Assembly (NCBI GenBank): GCA_030426665.1
Contig: JAUHYD010000009.1
Location: 1-64,000 of the forward strand
DNA: 64,000 bases
Direction of reading: 5' to 3'
Source of the DNA: Bacteroidia bacterium
Lineage (GTDB): Bacteria; Bacteroidota; Bacteroidia; Chitinophagales; Chitinophagaceae
Shown here: positions 53,201-61,142 of the stretch, one piece after another
How positions within the stretch are numbered: position 1 is the first letter of the stretch
Layout: every line of letters begins with the position of its first letter
The notes under the pieces: generated by a model
Told to the model about the DNA's origin: nothing
Seen by the model: the letters and a program-made list of their open reading frames with translations, nothing else
Database searches by the model: none
Position numbers and translations under genes: made by a program

Positions 53201-56200
53201 AATCCGTTGCCATTGGCAATTTCGGGAGCAGCAAATGTTTGTGAAGGTAGCACGACAACATTATATGATTTTACACCGGGTGGTGTTTGGGAGTCCGGTG
53301 GGCCTGCTTTTGCCACTATTGACGGATCAGGAATTGTCTCTGGTGGTTCGGCCGGGTTAGCGAATATATCTTACACATTGCCGACTGGCTGTCGTCGTAC
53401 TGTGATTGTAACAGTAAACTCTTTACCTGCCGCTATTACCGGTTCATTGTCGGTTTGTTCCGGTCAGACTTCAGTCTTGAGTAATGCAACAGGAGGAGGA
53501 AGCTGGAGCAGCAGCACTCCCGGCAATGCCTCTGTCGGAATGAGTACCGGAGTTGTTACCGGAACAGGTGCATCAGGTAATGCCGTTATAACTTATACTT
53601 TGCCGAATGGCTGTAGCCGCTCAGTAGTAATGAACGTTAATCCATTACCATTAAATATTACAGGTCCTTCATCTGTTTGCGAGAATAGCAGTATTACATT
53701 AAGCAATGGCTCCCCAAGTGGCGCATGGTCATCTTCAGATGCTTCAGTAGCAACTGTCGACGGTACAGGAGTGGTGACTGGAGTGTCTGCCGGAACTGTT
53801 ACAATCAGTTATGCGTTGGTGACCGGTTGTTATCGTACAAAGACAATAGATGTAAATCCGTTACCGGCAGCATTTACGGGTAATCCGGCAGCTTGCGTCG
53901 GCCAAACGTCAATGCTAAATAGTTCGACTTCGGGCGGTGCATGGACTTCATCTTCCGTTGGTATCGCATCGGTGAACAGTGCAGGTGTAGTAACAGGAAA
54001 TTCGGCTGGCGTTGCAAACATTATGTACACATTAAGTAGCACGGGATGCAGCCGTTCCATGGCGTTTAACGTAAATCCGCTACCAGCAAACATTGCCGGA
54101 ATATCAACTATTTGTGAGCAATCAACAACTACATTGAACAGTGTAACTCCCGGCGGTATATGGTCTTCGTCAGATAATACGATTGCGAGTATCAGTATCA
54201 GTGGTGTTGTAATTGGCGAATCAGCAGGATCTGCAATGGTTTCCTACACCATGCCTTTGACAGGATGTGTTCGGACTAAGAATGTAAATGTGAATCCGCT
54301 ACCAATGCCTATCAGTGGCAACCTGAATGTCTGTGTCGGAATGACCACGGCATTAGGAAATAGCAGCCCTGCAGGTGCATGGAGCAGCAGTAGTGCAGGA
54401 GTAGCTACAATAAGCAGTAGCGGAGTGGTATCAGGCGTTTCAGCAGGTACAGCGAATGTAACTTATACATTGCCTACGTCTTGCCGTACTTCATCAACTG
54501 TAGTTGTAAATCCGCTACCCTCAGATATAACCGGATCCGGTACAGTATGTGTAGGAAGCAGTACAATGCTAAGCAACGGAACGATAAACGGTAACTGGAG
54601 CAGCAGCATGCCTTCTGTAGCAACAGTATCTGCATCCGGAATGGTAACAGGAATGACGTCAGGTAGTGTGATGATGACTTACACACTACCAACAGGATGT
54701 TACAAAACAAAGATGATGACAGTGAATCCGCTTCCAGCAGCAATTACAGGTGATGATAATGTTTGTCAGGGGCTTGTGACTGGTTTGAGCAATGCGTCCG
54801 GCGGTGGTAGCTGGAGCAGCAGCAATACAGGTTTGGCTCCTGTAAGTGGTGCTGGTGTGGTGACAGGTGTTGCTCCCGGTGTTGCGGTAATCACGTACAC
54901 ATTGCCGACAGGTTGTATGCAAATGAAGAATATAGTGGTGAACCCGATACCTGAAAATATTACCGGTGTTGCTACCGTTTGTGAGGCTGGCAGAACAATG
55001 ATGAGTACAACCACCGGCGGCGGATTCTGGGGAAGTGCATCTCCGATTGCCTCGATAAGCTATCTGGGAGAAGTTACCGGTGTAAGAGCAGGAACAGCGA
55101 CAGTTACTTATATGTTGCCTACAGGTTGCCGTCGTACAAGAGTAGTAACTGTTAATCCATTGCCGGGTACAATAACCGGATCAAGCAATGTTTGTGAAGG
55201 CTCTGAGATTGCTCTTTCGAGTACAACAGCAGGAGGTATGTGGGTGAGCAATAGTGCGGCTCATGCGACAATAGATGCCGGAACAGGTTTGATGACCGGC
55301 GTGAGTGCAGGTAGTGTATTGATAAGCTATACGCTGCCAACAGGATGTATGCGCACAAGAATTTTGACTGTAAATACAACACCGGCTGCAATTGTGGGAA
55401 CAACCGAAGTGTGTAACGGAGGTGTGACAACCTTGACGACAACCACGACTGGTGGTGTATGGATAAGCGACAATACGTCTGTAGCGACAGTAGGTCTGGC
55501 TGGCGGAAATGTGACAGGTATCTCTGCTGGTATGGCGCATATCAGTTACAGTATGCCGACGGGATGTTTTAGTTCAACCATGGTACAGGTAAACCCACAA
55601 CCATCCGCAATCGGAGGATTGTTAAGTATCTGTGAGGGAAGCACAACCGTGTTGACTAATAGTTCATTGGGTGGTGCATGGAGCAGCAGTACTACAGGTA
55701 CAGCGTCAATCACAGCTGCAGGAGTTGTGAGTGGCATGACTGCGGGTAACTCGACAATCAGCTATACGCTGCCTACAGGGTGTTATACAACTGCTAATCT
55801 TGCAGTAAACAGTCTTCCGGCAGTTTATAGTGTAACCGGTGGCGGTAACTATTGCGCAGGTGGTGGTGGAGTAGGAGTGAGCCTTGATGGATCATCTTCC
55901 CTAACAACATATAAATTATACAAAGGAAGCACCATGTTAGGCACGTATACAGGTAGTGGTGCACCTATTTATTTCGGAATGTATACAGGTAGTGGCATGT
56001 ATACCGTATCGGCAACAAATAGTGCCGGATGTAGTCGTGACATGAGTGGAAGTGCTATGGTTTCAATAACTCCTGTTGTGACGCCATTTGTGAATGTAAC
56101 CAGCAGTGCAGGAGATACGGTATGTGCGGGTACGTCAGTAACATATGGTGTGATGGGAGTGAATGGCGGAAGCAGCCCTTCATATACCTGGAAAGTGAAT

Positions 56201-57175
56201 GGCACAGTAATGTCTACGGGTGCTGACAGCTATGTGTATAGTCCTGCTTTTGGTGATATAGTATCTGTTACAATGGCCAGCAGTGCTGCATGCGCTTTGC
56301 CGTCAACGGCAACAGCCTCTAAAGTTTTAAATGTGATGTCGGTAGAGACTCCGTCTGTAACGATAAGTGCGAGTCCATCTGCAAATGTTTGCGCAGGTAC
56401 TACAGTAATGTATAGTGCATCTTCCGCAAATGGCGGTGCTAGCCCTACTTACACTTGGCGCAAGAATGGTTCTACTCCATTGGGCAGTGGCGCTACACTA
56501 TCGTACGTTCCTAATGACAATGACAACATCGTATGTTGGTTGAATAGCAGCTACCGTTGTTTGTCCGTAAACAATGTTGTGAGCAATAACATTTTGATGA
56601 ACGTAGACGAGGTATTTGTACCGGAAGTTACCATTACTGTAACTCCGGCAACAACTATAACACAGGGAGAAGAAGCAGGGTTCAGTGCGGCAGTAGTGAA
56701 TGCAGGTCCTACACCAAGTTATCAGTGGATGCGAAACAACGTAGCGATTGCAGGTGCTAGCCAACCAACGTATTCTACAAAGAATCTGGCTGATGGCGAT
56801 GTAATCTCATGCATGGTAAAAGGAACAGGTGTATGTGGAGAAAGCTCAATGAATTCCGTAACTATGACGGTAGAGCCTTCTACAGGAATTGCCGGAACAG
56901 CAGTTACTGTGAGCGAGTTGCGTTTGGTGCCAAATCCGAACAATGGAACATTTGCTATCCGTGGTAATGTAGCGGCGGGAGTAACAGAGCCATTGCAGGT
57001 AGAGGTAACTGATATGTTGGGTCAGGTGGTATATCGTACAGAGTTGCCGGTAGAGAATGGCAGCATAAGTAAGAATATAACATTGGGCAGTAACGTAGCG
57101 AACGGCATGTATATGCTGAATGTTACAGGAGCAGACGGTGGACGTAACACAATACGATTTGTGGTACAGCAATAA
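50279..57175 (+). CDS. Giant T9SS-exported repeat protein with ~20 Ig-like (Big_2-like) domains
   Basis: A 2298-residue surface or secreted protein. Order: signal peptide MRKISLLFALFSLCIGSSYAQ; a DUF2341-type domain (DWFYKTPITITNSGSSALTDYQVSV ... INMFYGNSSA); and a lectin-like segment from DFDGSSLNTTKW to about residue 315. About twenty repeats of ~72 residues follow (~residues 315-1850), consensus LPAAITG-x-x-x-VC-x-G-x-T-T-x-L-S-N, GG-x-WSSS, VTG-x-x-AG, ITYTLPTGC-x-R-T, V-NP. One divergent unit is fourth in the series. Three longer PKD/Ig-like domains and a type A T9SS tail (RLVPNPNNGTFAIRG ... MLGQVVYRTELP ... NGMYMLNVTG) end it. Each repeat has two cysteines. Adhesion or matrix role is inferred. 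Confidence 0.9.
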   Translation: MRKISLLFALFSLCIGSSYAQCNCDWFYKTPITITNSGSSALTDYQVSVTVNTQSLVSDGKMLASGADIRFTDDACVNLPYYIESGMNTTTTKIWVKVNAIAASGPTTINMFYGNSSAAVASDPEETFLLFDDFDGSSLNTTKWSFLTSGGSQSVSGGAITISTSSYALVESNDTYESPYISEMKVNSVSGSWPNIAQRNASHGPGVTMFTNSSTMYLSNCSGWPYAGSFTYTASYGTGVGIWSLVRTPTNVYGEWPGGTITGTTGTLNTPSGNQSTAFGLLNGGSSNITVDWIRGRKYYAAGTVQSVGTETANGSGVITGTPTICNGSTTLLANAATGGTWTSGNATVASVSSTGLVTANSVGTAVISYTLGSCIPATSTVTVYPLPTAISGINAICTSTTSTLTSSPSGGVWSSTNGATASVTSGGTVSGLAVGTTVISYTFSGCAATSVVTVSTFGTPVTGTQSLCSGLNTSLANSVSGGTWSSTSTSIATINATTGEVSGLSAGTANITYTAPVGCVSPAVVTVNPLPALTVGPTTSTTICLNSATSFTAVSGGSSFLWSGVSGAAGLSCTSCASPTITPTAVGNNYYNVKATSVYGCESNQSVTILVNPLPAAITGLLNTCVGTTAPLMNADAGGTWSSSNASVAAIDLITGAMTGISTGTATISYTLPTGCVRTANVIVSGAPAPITGTPVVCSGMSTNLSHPVSGGAWSSSSAVIASVNSSGLVTGGSSGNATITYTLPSGCIATSTATVNSLPSAITGSSAVCQLETTTLSNADAGGTWSSSNSNASVGMFSGVVTGSIAGTSTISYTFSNGCYRTRTMTVNTLPAAITGSLATCYNTVSVLSDATFGGSWSSSNNSVAAIDASGLVVGLNAGTANISYTMIGSGCRAVAVFTVNPLPADISGSMNVCVGATTSLSNADGGGTWSSSNSGIASVDASGEVTGGAAGNVTITYTLATGCRKTAGFTVNPLPLAISGAANVCEGSTTTLYDFTPGGVWESGGPAFATIDGSGIVSGGSAGLANISYTLPTGCRRTVIVTVNSLPAAITGSLSVCSGQTSVLSNATGGGSWSSSTPGNASVGMSTGVVTGTGASGNAVITYTLPNGCSRSVVMNVNPLPLNITGPSSVCENSSITLSNGSPSGAWSSSDASVATVDGTGVVTGVSAGTVTISYALVTGCYRTKTIDVNPLPAAFTGNPAACVGQTSMLNSSTSGGAWTSSSVGIASVNSAGVVTGNSAGVANIMYTLSSTGCSRSMAFNVNPLPANIAGISTICEQSTTTLNSVTPGGIWSSSDNTIASISISGVVIGESAGSAMVSYTMPLTGCVRTKNVNVNPLPMPISGNLNVCVGMTTALGNSSPAGAWSSSSAGVATISSSGVVSGVSAGTANVTYTLPTSCRTSSTVVVNPLPSDITGSGTVCVGSSTMLSNGTINGNWSSSMPSVATVSASGMVTGMTSGSVMMTYTLPTGCYKTKMMTVNPLPAAITGDDNVCQGLVTGLSNASGGGSWSSSNTGLAPVSGAGVVTGVAPGVAVITYTLPTGCMQMKNIVVNPIPENITGVATVCEAGRTMMSTTTGGGFWGSASPIASISYLGEVTGVRAGTATVTYMLPTGCRRTRVVTVNPLPGTITGSSNVCEGSEIALSSTTAGGMWVSNSAAHATIDAGTGLMTGVSAGSVLISYTLPTGCMRTRILTVNTTPAAIVGTTEVCNGGVTTLTTTTTGGVWISDNTSVATVGLAGGNVTGISAGMAHISYSMPTGCFSSTMVQVNPQPSAIGGLLSICEGSTTVLTNSSLGGAWSSSTTGTASITAAGVVSGMTAGNSTISYTLPTGCYTTANLAVNSLPAVYSVTGGGNYCAGGGGVGVSLDGSSSLTTYKLYKGSTMLGTYTGSGAPIYFGMYTGSGMYTVSATNSAGCSRDMSGSAMVSITPVVTPFVNVTSSAGDTVCAGTSVTYGVMGVNGGSSPSYTWKVNGTVMSTGADSYVYSPAFGDIVSVTMASSAACALPSTATASKVLNVMSVETPSVTISASPSANVCAGTTVMYSASSANGGASPTYTWRKNGSTPLGSGATLSYVPNDNDNIVCWLNSSYRCLSVNNVVSNNILMNVDEVFVPEVTITVTPATTITQGEEAGFSAAVVNAGPTPSYQWMRNNVAIAGASQPTYSTKNLADGDVISCMVKGTGVCGESSMNSVTMTVEPSTGIAGTAVTVSELRLVPNPNNGTFAIRGNVAAGVTEPLQVEVTDMLGQVVYRTELPVENGSISKNITLGSNVANGMYMLNVTGADGGRNTIRFVVQQ

Positions 57176-57200
57176 TGCTTACTATTCGGCATAAAGTAAC

Positions 57201-57233
57201 AACAAAGCCCGTGCAGAATGTGCGGGCTTTGTT
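57201..57233 (+). terminator. Terminator of the giant repeat protein
   Basis: AACAAAGCCCG (57201-57211) pairs perfectly with CGGGCTTTGTT (57223-57233), 11-bp stem, 26 nt after the stop codon and followed by GTGTTTA. Confidence 0.78.
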
Positions 57234-57338
57234 GTGTTTAAATACAAGGGTAATGGCGATGCGTTTAGCTGCTAATGTTGTATATTAGTATTGTGAAGTA
57301 ATATTACCAGCAGTAAAAAACAATTTGATTCTAAAACA

Positions 57339-57578
57339 ATGAATATGTGGAAAGAAGATGAGAATAAATTACATAGACAATTTAAGTTTGGAGATTTTAG
57401 TGAGGCTTTTGCTTTTATGACCAGAGTCGCCATTCTTGCAGAAAAACAAAACCATCATCCCACCTGGACCAATACCTGGAATATAGTGGATATATGGCTG
57501 AATACACATGATGCAGGAAATACAGTCACCGACAGAGATCGAAAGCTGGCTGAGTCTATCGATAAACTGGTTGCCTGA
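57339..57578 (+). CDS. 4a-hydroxytetrahydrobiopterin dehydratase (PCD/DCoH family)
   Basis: A 79-residue protein, slightly shorter than the usual ~95-110. It carries the family signature [37 protein letters not shown], with the catalytic histidine pair HHP and the later THDAG-x-T-x-x-D. The enzyme dehydrates pterin-4a-carbinolamine after aromatic amino-acid hydroxylation. Some bacterial members serve molybdopterin or other pathways. No phenylalanine hydroxylase is adjacent. It may start at ATG 57339 or 57345. Confidence 0.85.
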   Translation: MNMWKEDENKLHRQFKFGDFSEAFAFMTRVAILAEKQNHHPTWTNTWNIVDIWLNTHDAGNTVTDRDRKLAESIDKLVA

Positions 57579-57586
57579 TAGGTTAC

Positions 57587-58039
57587 TTACTCCTTGTTTT
57601 TGGTATCCATAACTATGGTTACCGGGCCATCATTTACCAATGCGACTTTCATGTCTGCTCCGAATATACCGGTAGCGACTTCTTTGCCTGTTTTGTTCGA
57701 GAGTGCAGTTACAAATGACTCGTAGAGTGGAATTGCCTGTTCTGGTCTTGCCGAGCGAATGAAGGATGGTCTGTTCCCCTTTTTGTATGAAGCAAACAAA
57801 GTAAATTGACTAACAACAAGTATTTCGCCGTTTGTTTCAAGAATACTTTTGTTCATCAATCCTTGTTCGTCGTTGTTGATGCGCAGTTGTGCTACTTTTC
57901 CTGTCAACCATTCAACATCTTCTGCCGTGTCATCAGTTGTTACACCCAATAAAATCAGGTACCCGTGTTTAATACTGGCTGTTTCTGCTCCATCAATAGT
58001 GACGCTTGCCGAAGATACTCTTTGAATTACTGTACGCAT
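57587..58039 (-). CDS. dtd: D-aminoacyl-tRNA deacylase
   Basis: A 150-residue cytoplasmic proofreading enzyme that removes D-amino acids (and glycine from tRNA-Ala). It has the full family pattern: [46 protein letters not shown], the SQFTLFA motif ([19 protein letters not shown]) and the C-terminal [14 protein letters not shown] loop of the active site. Length is normal (~145-150). Tail-to-tail with the pterin dehydratase gene (8-nt gap). Confidence 0.95.
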   Translation of the reverse strand: MRTVIQRVSSASVTIDGAETASIKHGYLILLGVTTDDTAEDVEWLTGKVAQLRINNDEQGLMNKSILETNGEILVVSQFTLFASYKKGNRPSFIRSARPEQAIPLYESFVTALSNKTGKEVATGIFGADMKVALVNDGPVTIVMDTKNKE

Positions 58040-58118
58040 TATCTTAATATGAAATTTGAGAAAACAAAATAGTAAATATCAATCGAAATAATTGACCGCG
58101 CACTAAATTTTAACTGCG

Positions 58119-58634
58119 TTAACGGGTGTTTATATTCCGTCCTATGATGGATGCGGTTGCTGGCATAGTGCCTCCCGTATTTCTTGACTTCATAGGGACA
58201 TAGTACGTCCATTGCAAAATTAGATCGTCGCTACTTAAAGTCAATCTGATAAAATCATCTCTTACCGAATTCCGGTCTGAAAATTTGTATTTGTTGTCTG
58301 CAGCTAATTTGAGCTTGTAGTCGATTATTCTACCTGAATAATATTTATCACTCATTACTTTGCTGCATGTAATATGCACAGAGTCTTTTTCGCTGTATGC
58401 TACATACAAAAAGAAGAGAGAATCCTTTACTTCTGATATTCGATAGTCTTTATGATACTTTTTTCCTGAAAATGTATCTATTCTCAATATTTTTTCCGTT
58501 AAGTTAGGTGTCGCCGCTTCGTTATTATTAGGTTGCAACGCAGTATCAGTCGCCGTTAAAGAAGACTGCTTTTTCGAGCAGCCGTAAAAGCCGATTAGGA
58601 ATGTAGTTAGTAACAATAAGCAAGTATATTTCAT
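58119..58634 (-). CDS. Putative lipoprotein of unknown function
   Basis: A 171-residue protein with signal peptide MKYTCLLLLTTFLIGFYGC; the lipobox is GFYGC with cysteine 19, followed by SKKQSS, a flexible asparagine/threonine linker and a beta-rich domain. That domain has DYRISEVKDSLFFLYVAYSEKDSVHITCSKVMS and DLILQWTYYVPMKSRNTGG. No family recognised. It probably sits on the periplasmic side of a membrane. Divergent from mnmE with 99 nt between starts. Confidence 0.68.
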   Translation of the reverse strand: MKYTCLLLLTTFLIGFYGCSKKQSSLTATDTALQPNNNEAATPNLTEKILRIDTFSGKKYHKDYRISEVKDSLFFLYVAYSEKDSVHITCSKVMSDKYYSGRIIDYKLKLAADNKYKFSDRNSVRDDFIRLTLSSDDLILQWTYYVPMKSRNTGGTMPATASIIGRNINTR

Positions 58635-58698
58635 GGCTGATAGGTTTTAGTATATAACGAAGATTTTATTTTGATATTGCCTATTTGAAGAAAATGTT

Positions 58699-58727
58699 TT
58701 TGTACTGCGTCAATGCTGCTATTTTTG
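58699..58727 (+). promoter_or_regulatory. -33/-7 promoter of mnmE
   Basis: TTTG (58699-58702), 17-nt spacer, TATTTTTG (58720-58727), then 6 nt to the ATG at 58734. It excludes the longer open frame starting at 58713 as the translated product. Confidence 0.7.
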
Positions 58728-58733
58728 TGGGCC

Positions 58734-60125
58734 ATGCAGACAATGTCAGATACTATAGTTGCGATAGCCACCCCAAACGGAGAAGGGGCCATAGGCGTAA
58801 TTCGGTTGAGTGGGGGAGAGGCACTATCTATTGTGAATAATGTATTCAGAGGCAAGGACTTGATTGCTCAGCCTACACATACACTGCACTTCGGGAAAAT
58901 CATTGACGGAGACAAGGTGGTCGACGAAGTTGTAGTGAGTCTGTTTAAGGGGCCTAAAAGCTATACAGGTGAAGATGTAGTGGAAATAAGTTGCCATGGT
59001 TCGGGGTATGTGTTACAGGAGGTTATTAGGTTGTGTACGGCTGGTGGTGCAAGAATGGCACAGCCGGGGGAGTTTACAATGAGGGCGTTTCTGAATGGCA
59101 AGTTAGACCTGACGCAGGCAGAAGCAGTTGCAGACCTGATAGCAAGCAATAGTAGTAGTTCGCACAAAGCAGCCTTGCACAATTTGCGTGGCGGTTTCAG
59201 TAGCGACCTCGCAAGCATGCGAGACGAGTTGATTCAGTTTAGCGCACTTATAGAGCTGGAATTAGATTTCAGCGAAGAAGATGTAGCCTTTGCAGACCGA
59301 ACCCGCTTTTATGAATTGATAGACCGTATAACGGCAGCCACGCAGGCTTTGTTATTGTCGTTCAGTCTGGGAAATGCCATTAAAAATGGGGTGGGGGTGG
59401 CCATAGCAGGTAAGCCCAATGCCGGAAAAAGTACACTGCTGAATGCGCTGTTGAATGAGGAAAGAGCCATTGTAAGTGAGGTGGCCGGTACTACACGAGA
59501 TACTATTGAAGAGGTGCTGAATATTAATGGCATACTCTTCAGACTGATAGACACTGCAGGCATACGGGAACATACGGCAGACCTCATTGAACAGCAAGGT
59601 ATAGCCCGTAGCCGGGATGCGATGAGCAAGGCCGATGTAGTCATATACTTGTTTGATAGTGTAGCTCTGGTAGAGGATGAGAGCGAACGTGCAGCCCTGA
59701 TGCTGCAAGTGGCAGCTTTTAAGGATGCAGGCATCAAATTTCTGCTGACGGCCAATAAAGTAGATTTGACCGATACCGGAAGTGTCTTGGAGGTTATGCG
59801 AGAGTTAGGAGAAGATGTGTTGTTAATTTCTGCCAAAAAGAAAGACAACATACATATCCTTTCTGATGCACTATACAACTTAGTGGCAGGTGGTGGGGTG
59901 AATACCGAGGGTACGATTGTTACCAATGTACGGCACTATACCGCCCTTCAAAACGTATTGAACGCTCTTGCCGACATAAAGAAAGGTATGGACGACAATT
60001 TGCCGGGAGACTTATTGTCACTAGATATTCGTAGATGTCTGCATTACTTAGGTGAAATCACCGGAGCTGTAACAACAGAAGATAAGCTTGATTACATATT
60101 TTCTAAGTTTTGTATCGGGAAGTAA
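58734..60125 (+). CDS. mnmE: tRNA modification GTPase MnmE
   Basis: A 463-residue GTPase acting with MnmG to form (carboxymethyl)aminomethyl-uridine at tRNA position 34. The N-terminal folate-binding domain (SDTIVAIATPNGEGAIGVIRLSG ... EDVVEISCHGSGYV ... GEFTMRAFLNGKLDLTQAEAVADLI) is followed by the inserted G domain. That domain has GKPNAGKSTLLNALL (G1, about residue 226), the TTRDT switch (G2), DTAG (G3) and NKVD (G4). The C-terminal FCIGK is the one-carbon-site cysteine. The start is ATG 58734 or, three codons later, 58743; a -33/-7 promoter ends 6 nt before 58734. Confidence 0.97.
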   Translation: MQTMSDTIVAIATPNGEGAIGVIRLSGGEALSIVNNVFRGKDLIAQPTHTLHFGKIIDGDKVVDEVVVSLFKGPKSYTGEDVVEISCHGSGYVLQEVIRLCTAGGARMAQPGEFTMRAFLNGKLDLTQAEAVADLIASNSSSSHKAALHNLRGGFSSDLASMRDELIQFSALIELELDFSEEDVAFADRTRFYELIDRITAATQALLLSFSLGNAIKNGVGVAIAGKPNAGKSTLLNALLNEERAIVSEVAGTTRDTIEEVLNINGILFRLIDTAGIREHTADLIEQQGIARSRDAMSKADVVIYLFDSVALVEDESERAALMLQVAAFKDAGIKFLLTANKVDLTDTGSVLEVMRELGEDVLLISAKKKDNIHILSDALYNLVAGGGVNTEGTIVTNVRHYTALQNVLNALADIKKGMDDNLPGDLLSLDIRRCLHYLGEITGAVTTEDKLDYIFSKFCIGK

Positions 60126-60209
60126 TGTCTAATTCACCGATGGGGGTGTTTACTGGTATAGTCGAAACGAAATTCTTTGAACAAATGGTTGGATATGAGA
60201 CCCTCTCTG

Positions 60210-61046
60210 CTATTTGTTGCTATTTCCCATTTCTTGTTGTATCCAGGGAACAAAAGCAGCCACCCTTGTAAAATCGCAGATAGAGCCATAATGCCCACCA
60301 CCATTTATATGAACTGTGGTGATGGCATGCGCATTGATGCCAATAAGCTGCCATTGCCCGTTTACAATTCGGAATAATCCACCACCGCTATCACCACCAC
60401 TTACCATGTATTCTAAACCTCTTGCCGTTGGACTTCCGGTTTTATTCATACCCGGGTCTGTTGGCGAATCAAAGTCGATTGTCAATATGGTGTTGTGTCC
60501 ATTTATTTCAAACCCCCAGATGCTATCTACTACATTTTCTCCCGCAAGTTTTTCGGATGGTTCATAGGGAGCATCTACGGGGAGTGAGGGCTTTGCAGGG
60601 CCAAATCCAACAACGACCACATCATTGTGCAATTCATCAAAATTATTGTTGATATGCGCTGGGATAATATCTGTCACATCTTCTGTTAAATGAACGATGG
60701 CGATGTCGCATGCGCCTTTTGATTCGTTTTTGTTATAAGCTTGATGGACAATGATGTCTGCTGCATTATGCAGCTTGCCATTTAACTCAAATTGAAAATC
60801 AGATGCCTCCGAAAAAGATTGTCCCTTTTTTACAAATAAATGAGCGGCAGTCAGTAAATGTTTCTTGTCAATAAGGACACAAGATCCCCACGACTTATTC
60901 TTATAGAAAACATGCCCTACACAGTCAAATTGATGCTGCCTTGCAAGGTCTCTGTATTTCTGTTTGGGTACATCGTGCCTGTATATCCCACAAAAGAAAA
61001 CCAGAAACAAGAGCGCCATTGTGGTTGTGAGAAGTGCTGCTTTCAT
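60210..61046 (-). CDS. Trypsin-like serine protease, membrane-anchored or exported
   Basis: A 278-residue S1-type protease. The N-terminal hydrophobic segment (MKAALLTTTMALLFLVFFCGIY) is a signal peptide or anchor, with C19 as a possible lipid site. The catalytic triad is visible: H69 in LLTAAHLF, D114 in CDIAIVHL and S220 in VSGGDSGGGLF. The oxyanion-loop and disulphide-like cysteines (C42/C56) are in place. The domain ends WQLIGINAHAI ... VAAFVPWIQQEM. It probably cleaves proteins in the periplasm or outside; no PDZ domain, so it is not a DegP-type protease. Confidence 0.88.
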   Translation of the reverse strand: MKAALLTTTMALLFLVFFCGIYRHDVPKQKYRDLARQHQFDCVGHVFYKNKSWGSCVLIDKKHLLTAAHLFVKKGQSFSEASDFQFELNGKLHNAADIIVHQAYNKNESKGACDIAIVHLTEDVTDIIPAHINNNFDELHNDVVVVGFGPAKPSLPVDAPYEPSEKLAGENVVDSIWGFEINGHNTILTIDFDSPTDPGMNKTGSPTARGLEYMVSGGDSGGGLFRIVNGQWQLIGINAHAITTVHINGGGHYGSICDFTRVAAFVPWIQQEMGNSNK

Positions 61047-61142
61047 GGTCTGTTTTTCAAACGCAAGTGTCCGCTGTTTTATTGCTTGGTGCGTATTCGC
61101 GTAATTTTTTCGTCACTATTAAGAATCAGTTGCGGATTAGAA

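Noticed and set aside
53830-56964. Several long minus-strand open frames opposite the giant gene
   Set aside because: They are shadows of the repetitive Thr/Ser/Gly-rich coding strand, repeat with the same period and show no independent features.
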